DNA of 64,000 nucleotides from Candidatus Dojkabacteria bacterium (GCA_023229785.1 JALNYV010000004.1:1-64000); one strand, 5' to 3'. Counted from the stretch's first letter, positions 19,491-28,713 are shown. The notes: a model not told the origin generated them from the sequence alone. Translations and numbers: made by a program.

Positions 19491-19706
19491 TTATACAGTA
19501 CTTTTACGTCTATGCCAAGCGGAAATCTTTGGAGTATGCTTATTATAATTCAATATTTTTTTAATTGAATGATTGTCAACACCAGTAGAACCAATATTGG
19601 TTATTTGGGCGATAGCTTTTTCTCTCCCCTTTTCTTTTCCGTATTTACGCATCATTTCTTTGATGAGAATTGCTTGATATTCACTTTCTTGATCCAATTT
19701 AGCCAT
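19491..19706 (-). CDS. hypothetical small basic protein
   Basis: A 71-aa protein with a charged helix (ILIKEMMRKYGKEKGREKAIAQI) and a basic C-terminus (HRRKSTV). No motif recognised. It lies just downstream of the SPFH gene on the same strand and is probably co-transcribed with it. Confidence 0.5.
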   Translation of the reverse strand: MAKLDQESEYQAILIKEMMRKYGKEKGREKAIAQITNIGSTGVDNHSIKKILNYNKHTPKISAWHRRKSTV

Positions 19707-19730
19707 AATGATTCCTTATCTTAGTAAGTT

Positions 19731-20594
19731 TTACTTGTTAAGATTTACGAAAGGTACTGCAGATCCTGGGATCATTTGTGTTGGTAATCGTCCATCCCAT
19801 TTTTCTACAGCCTTAAGATTAACATAATCAGCTCCACCCTGAGAATTAATAGCTTGGGCTGAAATTCTGATAGCCTCAGCGCTCGCTTTTGCTGTTTCTA
19901 TTGTTTGTTGAGCTTCAAATTTTATCTGTTCTAGTTTGTTCTTTGCAGCTTCCGCGTTCTGAACTGCTGTAACTTTAGCTTCAATTGCTTGTGTGAATGC
20001 TGGAGAAAATTCGAAATTTGTTACCGAGAATCTTTCAAGAACAGCGTCCTTGGTTGCAAATTTTTCAATCAATGAGATGTTAACCTTATCAGAATATTCT
20101 GCTCGTTTAGTCACTAATTCCTCAGCGGTATACTGTGCTGATGTAGACTTTACTGTTTCTCTGATAATTGGTTCAATAACATTTAGTTCAAAGTTTTCTG
20201 TTGAACGATATTGAACAAATATTTTCTCTGCTGTATTCGCGTTAATATGATAGTTCACAACTACACCAATTTTTACATCCTGCAAGTCTTTAGATGCTCC
20301 AGCTAATTCAGAAGTATCTCGTTCATCACCCTCATTTCCATTTCTATCATAATTAATGGTTTGGGTCTTAACATTAATTTTATTCATGTGTTGGATGAAC
20401 GGTAATTTGAGATAGAATCCAGGCTGTTCAATTCCAGTTACCGCGCCTAAAGTTGTCCTAACTCCAACTTCTCCTGCTTTGACTGTACCAAATGAGCCAA
20501 ATACAAGAATCACGATTACAACAAATGCAACGCTTAAGGAAATGATTTTTCCAAACTTTGGTTCATTTGTTGATTCATTTACGAAATATGACAT
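19731..20594 (-). CDS. SPFH/Band 7 (prohibitin-like) membrane protein
   Basis: A 287-aa protein. One N-terminal membrane segment (residues 17-38, SVAFVVIVILVFGSFGTV) is followed by the SPFH signature (AGEVGVRTTLGAV, then EQPGFYLKLPFI) and a charged helical C-terminal half (VQNAEAAKNKLEQIKFEAQQ) typical of prohibitin/HflK/HflC oligomers. These proteins form membrane-anchored cages that regulate proteases such as FtsH or organise membrane domains. Phage homologues exist but their role is unclear. The length fits prohibitin-type proteins. Operon with the upstream 140-aa gene. Confidence 0.85.
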   Translation of the reverse strand: MSYFVNESTNEPKFGKIISLSVAFVVIVILVFGSFGTVKAGEVGVRTTLGAVTGIEQPGFYLKLPFIQHMNKINVKTQTINYDRNGNEGDERDTSELAGASKDLQDVKIGVVVNYHINANTAEKIFVQYRSTENFELNVIEPIIRETVKSTSAQYTAEELVTKRAEYSDKVNISLIEKFATKDAVLERFSVTNFEFSPAFTQAIEAKVTAVQNAEAAKNKLEQIKFEAQQTIETAKASAEAIRISAQAINSQGGADYVNLKAVEKWDGRLPTQMIPGSAVPFVNLNK

Positions 20595-20613
20595 TTTATA
20601 TATTGATTAATTA

Positions 20614-21036
20614 TTAACGCTTCAAATACCTGAGAGATGGAATTCCTTCGGGAACAGTTACTGGAGAAACGTGCCCTAATCCTCTTCTGATTATAGACAG
20701 TCTATTTAAGAGTGATAGCGGTGTACGGTTCATTTCGTTACCGATTTTACTAAATAACTCTGTTTGGTTCTTAGTGGTTGGAGAATACTTTCCTGCTAAT
20801 TCCAAGAATTGTTTTTCTTCTTCTACATTCCATGATCGTGCACCTAGAATTCTGTAATTCACAGCAGGGGTTTTTTGTACTGGGGTCATATAACGGCTAG
20901 TTTTTACTGCTTTATCCCCCATCAAAATATTACCTATAAACTTTCTCACGGATTCTTTTTGATCATTTGTCAATTCTACACGAGCTTTGTTAAGCTCAAT
21001 ACTCATATTTAATTTAATATTCATATATTTTTTCAT
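20614..21036 (-). CDS. Myb/SANT-like DNA-binding protein candidate
   Basis: A 140-aa protein, first gene after a consensus promoter. Residues 67-118 (RSWNVEEEKQFLELAGKYS, a spacer, then FSKIGNEMNRTPLSLLNRL) look like a three-helix Myb/SANT or resolvase-type HTH with conserved W, E and hydrophobic positions. It could be a transcription regulator of the block. An internal ATG at codon 6 is an alternative start. Function inferred only from this segment. Confidence 0.5.
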   Translation of the reverse strand: MKKYMNIKLNMSIELNKARVELTNDQKESVRKFIGNILMGDKAVKTSRYMTPVQKTPAVNYRILGARSWNVEEEKQFLELAGKYSPTTKNQTELFSKIGNEMNRTPLSLLNRLSIIRRGLGHVSPVTVPEGIPSLRYLKR

Positions 21037-21103
21037 AATTAATTTAATAATACCTTTTCTCTAATAAGATCGACCGTTTATTATTAAAGAATTCATTATA
21101 TAT

Positions 21104-21132
21104 ATTATATACCTATACTTTAAACTTGTCAA
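21104..21132 (-). promoter_or_regulatory. sigma70-type promoter with palindromic -35
   Basis: On the minus strand TTGACA (21127-21132), a 17-bp spacer and TATAAT (21104-21109), a perfect consensus match. The -35 sits in the palindrome ACTTGWCAAGT (21124-21134). Predicted start near 21097, driving the 140-aa, SPFH and downstream genes. Confidence 0.85.
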
Positions 21133-21145
21133 GTGCTAAGTAACT

Positions 21146-23275
21146 TTACTCTACTGTAGACACCCCAGAATGGTTATAAACCGTTACTTTCTGTTCGAAC
21201 AAGTCCTTTATTTGATTGATGTGTGAAATACAAATCAATTGTTTAAAATGTTCTTTAAAATCTAAGATGGCGTTGGCGAATCTATCACCAGACTCATCAT
21301 CTAGCCCAACTACCGCTTCGTCTAAAAGCCTAAACCCTATTTTTTGAAGTTGAGCTAATCCCTCCGTAATCGCAAAGAGTATCTTGATTTTTTCCCCACC
21401 TGAATAAGAATCATAATCAAATTCTTCACCTAATTCATTTAGAACACTGATGAATAATCCCTCTACATTTCCCTCTCCATCTACTTTAGATTTTTGTGTG
21501 TCGAATCTTACACGAAAATCTGAAAGCGGTTGGAGCACTGCATTTATTCTGTTTTCTAATTGTGGCAGAACATAATCAATAACAATAGCTTTGATACCAT
21601 TTGTACCGAAGGCTTCTTTGAGTAAGGTAAGGTCGTCTAATTTTTCTTTCCAAACAATTTGGCTATCATTATGCACACTCATGTTCTTTTCCAAAATTAC
21701 AATACGCGATCTTGCATTCTCAGCCAAACTTAATTGTTTGCCAATTTCCCAAAGCTCTGATTGGATATTGTCTGCCTTGGTTCTTAATAATATTTTTTTA
21801 TTGATATTATCAGATGACACTAAGGTATTTTCAATATCTAATTTCTGTTTTGTCAAATCAGTTATTCTGGAGTTTAAGATTTTAAGTTTATCAGTATACT
21901 TTGTAATTTCTTCGTTAAGTTGTTTGATTGTATCTTGCCTTGAAGCTAATGTAATAGAAACTTCGATAAATGGTTCTAAATTGCGCATTTCTGTTTGCAA
22001 AGATATCAATTTTTCTTGATCAACCTTCGGTTGTTTCGGAAGTAGTTCGTCCATTTTAGTTCTAAAATCATCCATCTTTTCTTGATATATACGTTGTTCT
22101 TCTCCAATAAGGATAAGATTACTTTCCAAAAGTCCAATTTGTTGCTTAATCTCATTAGCCAATAACGCGCAGGAATGCGTTTGTTTACAATGTGGGCATT
22201 CTTCATCTCCAATTCTTCGATTACGTAACATTTCAATCTGTCTGTTAAGTTCATTAATTCTCATTGAGTAAGAAATTTCTTGTGGTTTTGTAAGAATTAA
22301 ATCTGTATATTTATCACGCCACACATATAACTCTTTAATTTTTTGCTCCATATCCGTAAGTTCATTCTTAACAATTTTCAAACGTTCTACTTTTTCTTTG
22401 ACCAAATCATCATTAATAGCCCTCAGCTTCTTTATCTTTTCAGTCAATGCTACAATTAAAGTTTCTAATTCCTTGGATTGATTATTAGTATCAAATAATT
22501 CACGATCAATGGCAACAATACGTTCTTTTAAAGAAGCAATCTTAATTTCTTCCTCGTTAAATTTATTTAATGCGTCTTGAACAGTTCTGAATTCCTCGTT
22601 TAAGCTTACATTTTTGTCATGTAGGGAATCATATTTGGAAGCTTCCTGTTTCAAATTTTCTAGTTCATCTTGCATTTGAAGAAATTTACCAGCAGCAGAA
22701 GCAAGGAGTTCATTTAGTTTAGCAATCTCCTCTTTTGCTTTATCTGAATATTCTTCATAATTTTGAGCTTGAATTAATTCTAAAATTAAATCTTTTCGTC
22801 TAGATGGAGTTTGACGAACAAAAGACTCTGTATTCTCTTGTGGATAACAAACTGAATTTATAAATAAAGAATACGAACATTTGATAATATTATTTTCAAT
22901 GTAACTCTGTAAATTCTTTGTACCTGAGCAAGGAACTTCCTTCCACCCTTCTTCTGTTACGAGTTTTGTAAAAACACTTATTTCGTGTTTACCGCTACTA
23001 GTTAAACTTCGTTTAATCCAATATTCATTTTGAGGATCTGAACGATCATCTATTAAATATAGATTAACCTCCATTCCTCTTTTGCCACGTTTAATCAGGG
23101 ATCTGTTCTGTACTCTTCCTACATTATAAAGACACCACACAATAGCTTCTACAATAGAAGATTTCCCAGATCCACTTCTCCCATCAATTAAAAGGTGTTC
23201 ATCTTTCTTAAAGGTAAGTGAGGTATCTGTGTGGCTTAAAAAATTCTTAATTTTTAATGTCTTTAATAATATCAT
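21146..23275 (-). CDS. sbcC: SbcC/Rad50-like (T4 gp46-like) recombination ATPase
   Basis: A 709-aa SMC-type ATPase. The N-terminus has LKIKNFLSH and Walker A GRSGSGKSS (residues 32-40); two long coiled-coil arms flank a zinc hook CPHC; the C-terminus has the ABC signature YSGGEK and Walker B RLLDEAVVGLDD. With its SbcD partner it processes DNA ends for recombination-dependent replication and cleaves hairpins. The ATG at 23275, just past the upstream stop, is preferred to an in-frame TTG at 23302. Shorter arms than bacterial SbcC (about 1050 aa), close to phage gp46-like lengths. Confidence 0.92.
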   Translation of the reverse strand: MILLKTLKIKNFLSHTDTSLTFKKDEHLLIDGRSGSGKSSIVEAIVWCLYNVGRVQNRSLIKRGKRGMEVNLYLIDDRSDPQNEYWIKRSLTSSGKHEISVFTKLVTEEGWKEVPCSGTKNLQSYIENNIIKCSYSLFINSVCYPQENTESFVRQTPSRRKDLILELIQAQNYEEYSDKAKEEIAKLNELLASAAGKFLQMQDELENLKQEASKYDSLHDKNVSLNEEFRTVQDALNKFNEEEIKIASLKERIVAIDRELFDTNNQSKELETLIVALTEKIKKLRAINDDLVKEKVERLKIVKNELTDMEQKIKELYVWRDKYTDLILTKPQEISYSMRINELNRQIEMLRNRRIGDEECPHCKQTHSCALLANEIKQQIGLLESNLILIGEEQRIYQEKMDDFRTKMDELLPKQPKVDQEKLISLQTEMRNLEPFIEVSITLASRQDTIKQLNEEITKYTDKLKILNSRITDLTKQKLDIENTLVSSDNINKKILLRTKADNIQSELWEIGKQLSLAENARSRIVILEKNMSVHNDSQIVWKEKLDDLTLLKEAFGTNGIKAIVIDYVLPQLENRINAVLQPLSDFRVRFDTQKSKVDGEGNVEGLFISVLNELGEEFDYDSYSGGEKIKILFAITEGLAQLQKIGFRLLDEAVVGLDDESGDRFANAILDFKEHFKQLICISHINQIKDLFEQKVTVYNHSGVSTVE

Positions 23276-23276
23276 A

Positions 23277-23597
23277 TTATCTTTTTCTATTTTTACGATC
23301 AAGTTCTCGTTTACGTTTCATGAATGTATCCCAATATGGTTTGTAATTCATTAACCAAAACATACCAGCGTTGGTAAGGGCTTGCGCAATTTCCAATGCT
23401 TCATCAGGAGTCATATCAAAATAACGAGACTCCTTTTCATCCAAACTTTTAAGACTTAGTCTAATAATATCTATATCAGAACGATCATGTTTCTTAGTTT
23501 TTGGGTATACTTCAACTAAAAGTTGTTCGTCATCTGGATGTCCAATTCTGAAATTTTTAATCCTTCTGGTTAGAAGTTTGTAATCCATTCGTGTCAT
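23277..23597 (-). CDS. hypothetical protein in recombination operon
   Basis: A 106-aa mixed protein with acidic beta strands (EQLLVEVYPKTK, DIDIIRLSLKSL) and a basic C-terminal tail (MKRKRELDRKNRKR). No family recognised. Its ATG overlaps the previous stop (ATGA) and it is followed directly by the SbcC gene, so it is translated as part of the SbcD-RuvC-SbcC operon. Confidence 0.6.
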   Translation of the reverse strand: MTRMDYKLLTRRIKNFRIGHPDDEQLLVEVYPKTKKHDRSDIDIIRLSLKSLDEKESRYFDMTPDEALEIAQALTNAGMFWLMNYKPYWDTFMKRKRELDRKNRKR

Positions 23598-23884
23598 TGT
23601 TTTTGTTCCCTTGCTATTGATTTGGCCACATCTTCAATATCTTCAGCTCCCAAAACACATTCTTCACTATCAATCCATGACAATGTTTTCTCTTGTTCTT
23701 CTTGGCTTTTAAAAACAATAGATTTTAATAATTCTTTTAATGTTTGCTTGTTTTGTAACATTTCCTCTTGTGTTATTACCCAACTTACTCCTGGCGGCAT
23801 AAAGGAGAAACAAACATGGATGTCATGTCCACATGATGGGCAATTAAGGGGTGTTATCGTTTTTATGATATTGGGTCGTTTCAT
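23594..23884 (-). CDS. hypothetical protein with one zinc-ribbon half
   Basis: A 96-aa protein. CPSCGHDIHVC near residues 14-24 could bind metal; the remainder is an acidic helical segment ending DIEDVAKSIAREQKQ. Located between the RuvC-like and SbcC genes, overlapping its downstream neighbour by 4 nt. Function unknown; an accessory role in recombination is inferred from position only. Confidence 0.55.
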   Translation of the reverse strand: MKRPNIIKTITPLNCPSCGHDIHVCFSFMPPGVSWVITQEEMLQNKQTLKELLKSIVFKSQEEQEKTLSWIDSEECVLGAEDIEDVAKSIAREQKQ

Positions 23885-23896
23885 ATTGATTAAGGT

Positions 23897-24442
23897 TTAA
23901 TTTTGTAGATTTTTAAAGTATTGCAATTGTGGCTTCAATAATTTTAAGACTTCTTGTTGAGCTTTAGTAAGTTCGGTATCGATTCCCAATAAAGCATTCC
24001 CAATTCTAGCAAGTGCGTAACTGTCTGCTAAGTTATCATTAACTAAGGTTATCTCCCATCGTTTGTACACTGATAACATCATTTCATTCTTTCCAGCATT
24101 TCCCTTTCCTATTGCGAATTTTTTTAGTGTTGTTGGTGCCACTAATACAAATGGGATATTAAAATCTATCAATTTTGCGCGTAGAAAGTAATTTAAAGCA
24201 GACAACTGAACTAAGGCGGTAGTATTACGAGCCATAAATGCCAAATTTTCAATGATAGCGAGCTTTATTAACTCCCCACCAACTTCTATTGGTATTTGGT
24301 TAACAATACCCTGTAAACGTTTAATTTCATCTACTGGGTACTTAGTAGTTTTACTTTTTATCAAATCCTGATGAACAACAAGGTCATCCTTAAGAACAAC
24401 TATTCCTGAACCAGTAAGTGATAAGTCTGCTCCTAATATCAT
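23897..24442 (-). CDS. RuvC-like Holliday junction resolvase
   Basis: A 181-aa RNase H-fold nuclease. The acidic motifs of RuvC are all visible: LGADLSLTGSGIVVL (Asp near residue 5), AIIENLAF (Glu), and DNLADSYALARIG near the C-terminus with two Asp. VAPTTLKKFAIGKGNAGKNEM matches the family's junction-binding region. It would resolve four-way junctions before packaging. The ATG at 24442 follows a GGGAGGT ribosome binding site and overlaps the SbcD stop (ATGA), so it is preferred to an upstream in-frame codon. Confidence 0.88.
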   Translation of the reverse strand: MILGADLSLTGSGIVVLKDDLVVHQDLIKSKTTKYPVDEIKRLQGIVNQIPIEVGGELIKLAIIENLAFMARNTTALVQLSALNYFLRAKLIDFNIPFVLVAPTTLKKFAIGKGNAGKNEMMLSVYKRWEITLVNDNLADSYALARIGNALLGIDTELTKAQQEVLKLLKPQLQYFKNLQN

Positions 24443-25479
24443 TTTATTACCTCCCACGCTGAAATTAATTTTTTTAAATCTATCTTTTTAGCGTTTGCAT
24501 ATAATTCTAATAAATTCTCAACTGTAAACTCCATCATGGCACCATCTTTGACATCTAATTGTTGACGTTCATTTGGATACTGTTCCAACAAAATATATGC
24601 GTCAAAACGTTTCAATAGCTTTTTAAATTGTTCAATCTGTGGTGACGTTTCTGGCAATCGTTTGGTGAATACCACCTTAACAATACTATTTGAAGATAGT
24701 TGTAAAAGATCTTCTTCGTTAGGATTTTCTAATCTATAAATCGGCCGTGAAGATAGTGGTATTTTTGTAACTTGATTTAGTTCAGTATCTAATTTCCAAA
24801 CAAATGTTTCTGTATCTCCAGCTTCGGAAGTAAATATACTACCAGTAATTAAAGTTTTACCGTATTGTTTAGGTTTATGAACATGCCCCGCAATGATTAA
24901 GTCAAACATTTTCTCTAATTCCGCTTTAGGCAAAACAATTTCTGGGAAAAAATTAGTATTTTGTCCTGTATTAGTTTGGGTATCAGAAATAGCATGATGA
25001 ACAAAAAGTAATTTAACACCCTTGTCTTGGAAATGTTTAATCCCATCCATTACCCAGTCCTTACCTTTTTCAAAAGTATCTACTTTAATTTCCTGTCGGA
25101 AAAAATAAGGAACAAATCCTAATAAGTTATTATGATTTTGGAAACAATCGGTAATAATATGCCAATTAGGATTCTTTATTTCTTTTAAATAATCAATAGC
25201 GCTTGATCCATCAGCTCGTTTTTCGTGATTGCCTGCGAGTATATAAATTTGTTTAGTATTAAAACGTTCTACAAATTCCGTAAAAGAGCGAATAACAGAA
25301 CTAGGTGGATTGGGTTTATCAAAACAATCACCCATAAAGACTACACCATCGCAATCTTTAGAAAGATTAACCATGGCATCTAAAATTGATTTACGTTCAC
25401 CTTCCCGTCGATCATCTACGTAGTCAGCATATGATAAATTTTCTTTAAAATGGGTGTCCCCAATAATAAGTATTTTCAT
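24439..25479 (-). CDS. sbcD: SbcD/Mre11-like (T4 gp47-like) nuclease subunit
   Basis: A 346-aa calcineurin-fold phosphoesterase. The metal-binding motifs are in order: GDTHF (motif I), FMGDCFDKP (II), LAGNHEK (III), FVHHA (IV) and IAGHVHKP (V). The C-terminal 120 residues form the capping and SbcC-binding part. It is the nuclease partner of the SbcC-like protein encoded three genes downstream. Start overlaps the stop of the preceding 66-aa gene (ATGA). Confidence 0.92.
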   Translation of the reverse strand: MKILIIGDTHFKENLSYADYVDDRREGERKSILDAMVNLSKDCDGVVFMGDCFDKPNPPSSVIRSFTEFVERFNTKQIYILAGNHEKRADGSSAIDYLKEIKNPNWHIITDCFQNHNNLLGFVPYFFRQEIKVDTFEKGKDWVMDGIKHFQDKGVKLLFVHHAISDTQTNTGQNTNFFPEIVLPKAELEKMFDLIIAGHVHKPKQYGKTLITGSIFTSEAGDTETFVWKLDTELNQVTKIPLSSRPIYRLENPNEEDLLQLSSNSIVKVVFTKRLPETSPQIEQFKKLLKRFDAYILLEQYPNERQQLDVKDGAMMEFTVENLLELYANAKKIDLKKLISAWEVIK

Positions 25480-25676
25480 TTTATATTATGACGAAGATTA
25501 ACATCTTTGATTGATTGATAGAATTTTTCTACCGCAATTTCAATTATTTTCTTTCCGTCATTGGGGCTTAATTTACTATTGTCTACAGTAGCAATTAATT
25601 TGTCTAAAGTATCTATCATAATGTCCGCCAAGGCTCTTACTACTCTCACTTTTTCATTAAAAAGATTATTTTTCAT
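25476..25676 (-). CDS. hypothetical small helical protein
   Basis: A 66-aa helical protein (VRVVRALADIMIDTLDKLIATV). No motif recognised. It lies between the terminator of the SSB-candidate gene and SbcD, so the recombination operon is probably reached by read-through from the strong upstream promoter. Confidence 0.5.
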   Translation of the reverse strand: MKNNLFNEKVRVVRALADIMIDTLDKLIATVDNSKLSPNDGKKIIEIAVEKFYQSIKDVNLRHNIK

Positions 25677-25692
25677 AATAATTATTTAATTT

Positions 25693-25726
25693 CTATGGGG
25701 GAGTGACGTTAATCCCTCCCCCATAG
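25693..25726 (-). terminator. strong hairpin, partial terminator after SSB-candidate gene
   Basis: CTATGGGGGAG and CTCCCCCATAG form a perfect GC-rich 11-bp stem with a 12-nt loop, 5 nt after the SSB-candidate stop. No long U-run follows, suggesting partial read-through into the SbcD genes. Confidence 0.7.
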
Positions 25727-25731
25727 ATAAT

Positions 25732-26121
25732 TTATTCTGCAGTACTAGTACTATGCTTTATACGAACTTCTAATTGTTTTGCTGGATTTAACTTTCCAGT
25801 ATCAACAAAAGCAGTAAGTTTAATAGCAACAGAATCACCAACATCAGCTTGTTTTAGTTCTCGAACAGCCTTGACATTAGTCTTTGGGTTTAATCCAACC
25901 ATCACAATATCTTCACCTACTTGAAAGGTGTAGATATTTTGTGGACCAAATTTGCTTGGAATATTGTATTGTGGTTCTTCCACCAAGATTCCTTGAACTT
26001 GATCACCAACGGTTGTGAACTTAAACCAATTCGACTTTGGTTCAGTACTCGGATCGAGGAATAAATCCTCTTCTTCTGGTGCCTTCATAAAATCAGGCAC
26101 TTGGACAGTTTCTTCTGACAT
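25732..26121 (-). CDS. single-stranded DNA-binding (OB-fold) protein candidate
   Basis: A 129-aa acidic protein. The N-terminus is disordered and acidic; residues 30-120 look like five strands of an OB fold (WFKFTTVGDQVQGILVEE, then IYTFQVGEDIVMVGL and GDSVAIKLTAFVDTG). It has its own perfect promoter and strong terminator, which fits a highly expressed ssDNA-binding protein. No SSB signature is diagnostic, so this rests on predicted fold and position beside helicase and recombination genes. Confidence 0.45.
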   Translation of the reverse strand: MSEETVQVPDFMKAPEEEDLFLDPSTEPKSNWFKFTTVGDQVQGILVEEPQYNIPSKFGPQNIYTFQVGEDIVMVGLNPKTNVKAVRELKQADVGDSVAIKLTAFVDTGKLNPAKQLEVRIKHSTSTAE

Positions 26122-26170
26122 AAGATTGTTTATGTCTTTCTGGGGACGTTACCCCTTAATAATTACTATA

Positions 26171-26199
26171 ATTATATACTCATATCTTAAACTTGTCAA
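26171..26199 (-). promoter_or_regulatory. consensus promoter for SSB-candidate gene
   Basis: Minus strand TTGACA (26194-26199), 17-bp spacer, TATAAT (26171-26176): a perfect match. The -35 lies in ACTTGWCAAGT (26191-26201) and overlaps the stop codon of the SNF2 gene. Predicted start near 26164. Confidence 0.88.
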
Positions 26200-27968
26200 G
26201 TTTGTTTATACTTTAATTCAAGATTTTTAAACAATGATTTAACATAACTCTCTTCTGAATCACTGTTGCCAGAAATTAATTTATCCACAATGGTTTGTTT
26301 TTCACTAAGTAGATTACGCATATAATCATCAATGGTATCTTTAGCATAAATTTGATAGATATTAATTGACTCAGCTTCTTGACCTATGCGATGAATGCGA
26401 TCCATGGCTTGTTCCATCATAGCTGGTACCCAATCAAAATCTAAGAAGATAACGTTTGAAGCCGCTGTTAAAGTAATTCCAATTCCAGCAGCGCGAGTTC
26501 CCCCTAAGAAAATTTGAATATTTGGGTTGGTTTGAAATTCTTGCACCATAGAACCTCTTAGTTCACTAGCCGTCTTACCAGTCACAAGTACAGATTTTGA
26601 GCCGTAATGAGCATTTAATTGCTCAAGAGGGCTGTTATAAACAGAAAATACAACAACTTTCTCACCGTTATCAATAATTTGATCAATTAATTCTTTTGCG
26701 GTTTCTAATTTGCCAGAGGTTGTAATTTGCCTTAATTCATTAAGTTTAACTAATTTTTCTGCAGACAATGATCTTTTAACTTCATCATCTGACTTATTTT
26801 TTATGTCTTTAAGAAATTTAGCCAAATTGTTTTCGGCTGTGTTATAAGTTTTTTGAATTTCAGGTGATAGTAAAATAGGAATATCAATGAAATTCTTTGG
26901 AGGCAGTTCTGTAAGAATCTCTTGTTTTGTTCTGCGTAAGAAATATGGGGAGATTCTTTCTTTAAGTTCGTCAAGATTGGATGCCCCAGAAGTATTCCAA
27001 CCAAACCTGTCTCTATGTCCGTTACAATATCTAATTGAAAATTTCCACCAACTGTTCCATGTTTTAGAATCAAGAATATTCAGACCATTAAATAATTCTA
27101 TTGGTCTGTTTAACATTGGAGTACCAGAAAGCAGTATAATTTTTGGAATTGATAGTGATATTAATTTTGTTAATTTAGCTCTAATTGAACGAGAATTTTT
27201 AATCATGTGGTATTCGTCTACCACGAGACAATCAAATCTAGCCACTAATAAAAGCTTTTTAAATTTATTTAACAAATCATAATTGATAATTATTACATCA
27301 TGCTCAGATAATAATTCAATTCCAGAACTAATAGATTTTATATTCCAAAATTTTCCATCAATAACAAGCGGTTTAAGTTTAGACCATTTGTTAATTTCTG
27401 ATTCCCAAGCAAATTTAACTGATGCTGGACAGATGACTAATGTCTTGGGAATTTTATTATGAACTAGATAAGCAATGGATTGCGCGGTTTTCCCAGAGCC
27501 CATTCCGTCTGCTAAAATTGCTCGTCCTCCTGCGGCTGTTAAAAACTCAACCCCGAGTTTCTGATAATCATAAAGTAAAAGTTTTAATCCTTTGATATCA
27601 ATTGTTGGATTTTTCTGTTGTTTAACTTGTTGAGCTTTGTTAAATAAATCGGTTTTAGCTTCTTCAATGGCTGTATCAAATTTTTGTACGGTTTCTGGTG
27701 TAAGTAATCCTCTTTCTTGTTCTGAAAAAACCGTATTAGGATCTTGTTTAATAGATATTACAACATCAGGAAGATAATTTTTAATTTCCCTAATAATTAT
27801 TGGTAGGCTAAAACGCCACTTACCTTCATCAAAATTGAATTCTTCCCATCCATATTTTTTCTTTAAATCCCTACAGAATTCGAGAATATACGGACTAAAT
27901 GGAAAAGTAAAGGCATAGCAATGGTAATTGCTTTTTTCTTCAATTATCTCTAAATTTTGATTAGCCAT
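26196..27968 (-). CDS. SNF2-family (SMARCAL1-like) helicase
   Basis: A 590-aa SF2 ATPase. Motif I ADGMGSGKTAQ, Ia LVICPASVKFAWESE, II VDEYHMIKN (DEYH instead of DEAH), III LLSGTPMLNRP, and C-terminal V/VI GGTRAAGIGITLTAASN and QAMDRIHRIGQ. SNF2 proteins translocate on duplex DNA and remodel protein-DNA complexes or regress forks. In phages they sit with recombination genes, as here. The first 130 residues (HARP-like region?) are not assigned. Follows the MerR-type gene by 6 nt. Confidence 0.9.
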   Translation of the reverse strand: MANQNLEIIEEKSNYHCYAFTFPFSPYILEFCRDLKKKYGWEEFNFDEGKWRFSLPIIIREIKNYLPDVVISIKQDPNTVFSEQERGLLTPETVQKFDTAIEEAKTDLFNKAQQVKQQKNPTIDIKGLKLLLYDYQKLGVEFLTAAGGRAILADGMGSGKTAQSIAYLVHNKIPKTLVICPASVKFAWESEINKWSKLKPLVIDGKFWNIKSISSGIELLSEHDVIIINYDLLNKFKKLLLVARFDCLVVDEYHMIKNSRSIRAKLTKLISLSIPKIILLSGTPMLNRPIELFNGLNILDSKTWNSWWKFSIRYCNGHRDRFGWNTSGASNLDELKERISPYFLRRTKQEILTELPPKNFIDIPILLSPEIQKTYNTAENNLAKFLKDIKNKSDDEVKRSLSAEKLVKLNELRQITTSGKLETAKELIDQIIDNGEKVVVFSVYNSPLEQLNAHYGSKSVLVTGKTASELRGSMVQEFQTNPNIQIFLGGTRAAGIGITLTAASNVIFLDFDWVPAMMEQAMDRIHRIGQEAESINIYQIYAKDTIDDYMRNLLSEKQTIVDKLISGNSDSEESYVKSLFKNLELKYKQT

Positions 27969-27974
27969 GTTGAA

Positions 27975-28202
27975 TTACTTCAGTTTATTTTTTATGTCCT
28001 TTAGGCTAAGCCCTTGTTTACGTAAAGATTTAATTTGTTGTAAACGATTCTTCACATCATTAAAATCATACCCAAAGAATTTTGATCCTGGAAAATCTGA
28101 TTCTCTTACAAGTAATCCAAGCTTATCGTAATGAGCTAATTTAGATTTATTTATTCCCAACTTTAAAGCTATTGCTGATAAAGGCATTATCTGCTTCGTC
28201 AT
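27975..28202 (-). CDS. MerR-type HTH regulator
   Basis: A 75-aa protein comprising little more than a winged helix: MPLSAIALKLGINKSKLAHYDKLGLLVRE followed by YDFNDVKNRLQQIKSLRKQGLSLKDIKNKL, the HTH and wing order of MerR. There is no effector domain, as in phage Xis or Cox-like or anti-repressor regulators. It overlaps the upstream 182-aa gene by 56 nt and precedes the SNF2 gene, and may regulate this block. Confidence 0.7.
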   Translation of the reverse strand: MTKQIMPLSAIALKLGINKSKLAHYDKLGLLVRESDFPGSKFFGYDFNDVKNRLQQIKSLRKQGLSLKDIKNKLK

Positions 28203-28695
28203 ATTTTATTCCTTCTTTAATTAATTTTTTACGAATATTACTTAAACGATTTTTAAGAATTATTTTAAAACTCCTCACAACCTTATCAGTCACCTCTTCA
28301 ATTTTCTTAGTCAGATATTCTGGTATGACAATCTTTACATCAGGAATGTGCGCACTCATATCTGGGTCGACTAATCTAATTTCTTTAATTAGTGTGGTCA
28401 TATTTAAAACTTTATTTACAGCCATAGTATTTGTTGGATCAGATGCAAAAACTAATTTATAACGCATAGCTGTCTGCGGAAATGATTTGGTCTGTTCATC
28501 TTCTTCTTTCAGATCTCGTATTAATTTAATACCCTCCTTTGCAAATTTTTCGAATAAAATCTTCTCCACTTCTTTTTGAACATTTGAAAAGAAGTGGTAA
28601 TATTTTACAGAATCACTCATTCCAATCTCTTCAAAATATTCTGTGGAAATTTTATTATATTCATCTTGTGTAACATTTTTTAACATATTTGGCAT
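28147..28695 (-). CDS. hypothetical protein, first gene of minus operon
   Basis: A 182-aa charged helical protein beginning MPNMLKNVTQDEYNK, with VDPDMSAHIPDVKIVIPEYL in the middle. No family recognised. It is the promoter-proximal gene of the divergent minus-strand operon and its 3' end overlaps the MerR-type gene in another frame by 56 nt, an unusually long overlap. Confidence 0.55.
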   Translation of the reverse strand: MPNMLKNVTQDEYNKISTEYFEEIGMSDSVKYYHFFSNVQKEVEKILFEKFAKEGIKLIRDLKEEDEQTKSFPQTAMRYKLVFASDPTNTMAVNKVLNMTTLIKEIRLVDPDMSAHIPDVKIVIPEYLTKKIEEVTDKVVRSFKIILKNRLSNIRKKLIKEGIKYDEADNAFISNSFKVGNK

Positions 28696-28713
28696 AATAT
28701 TCCTTTCTCAATA

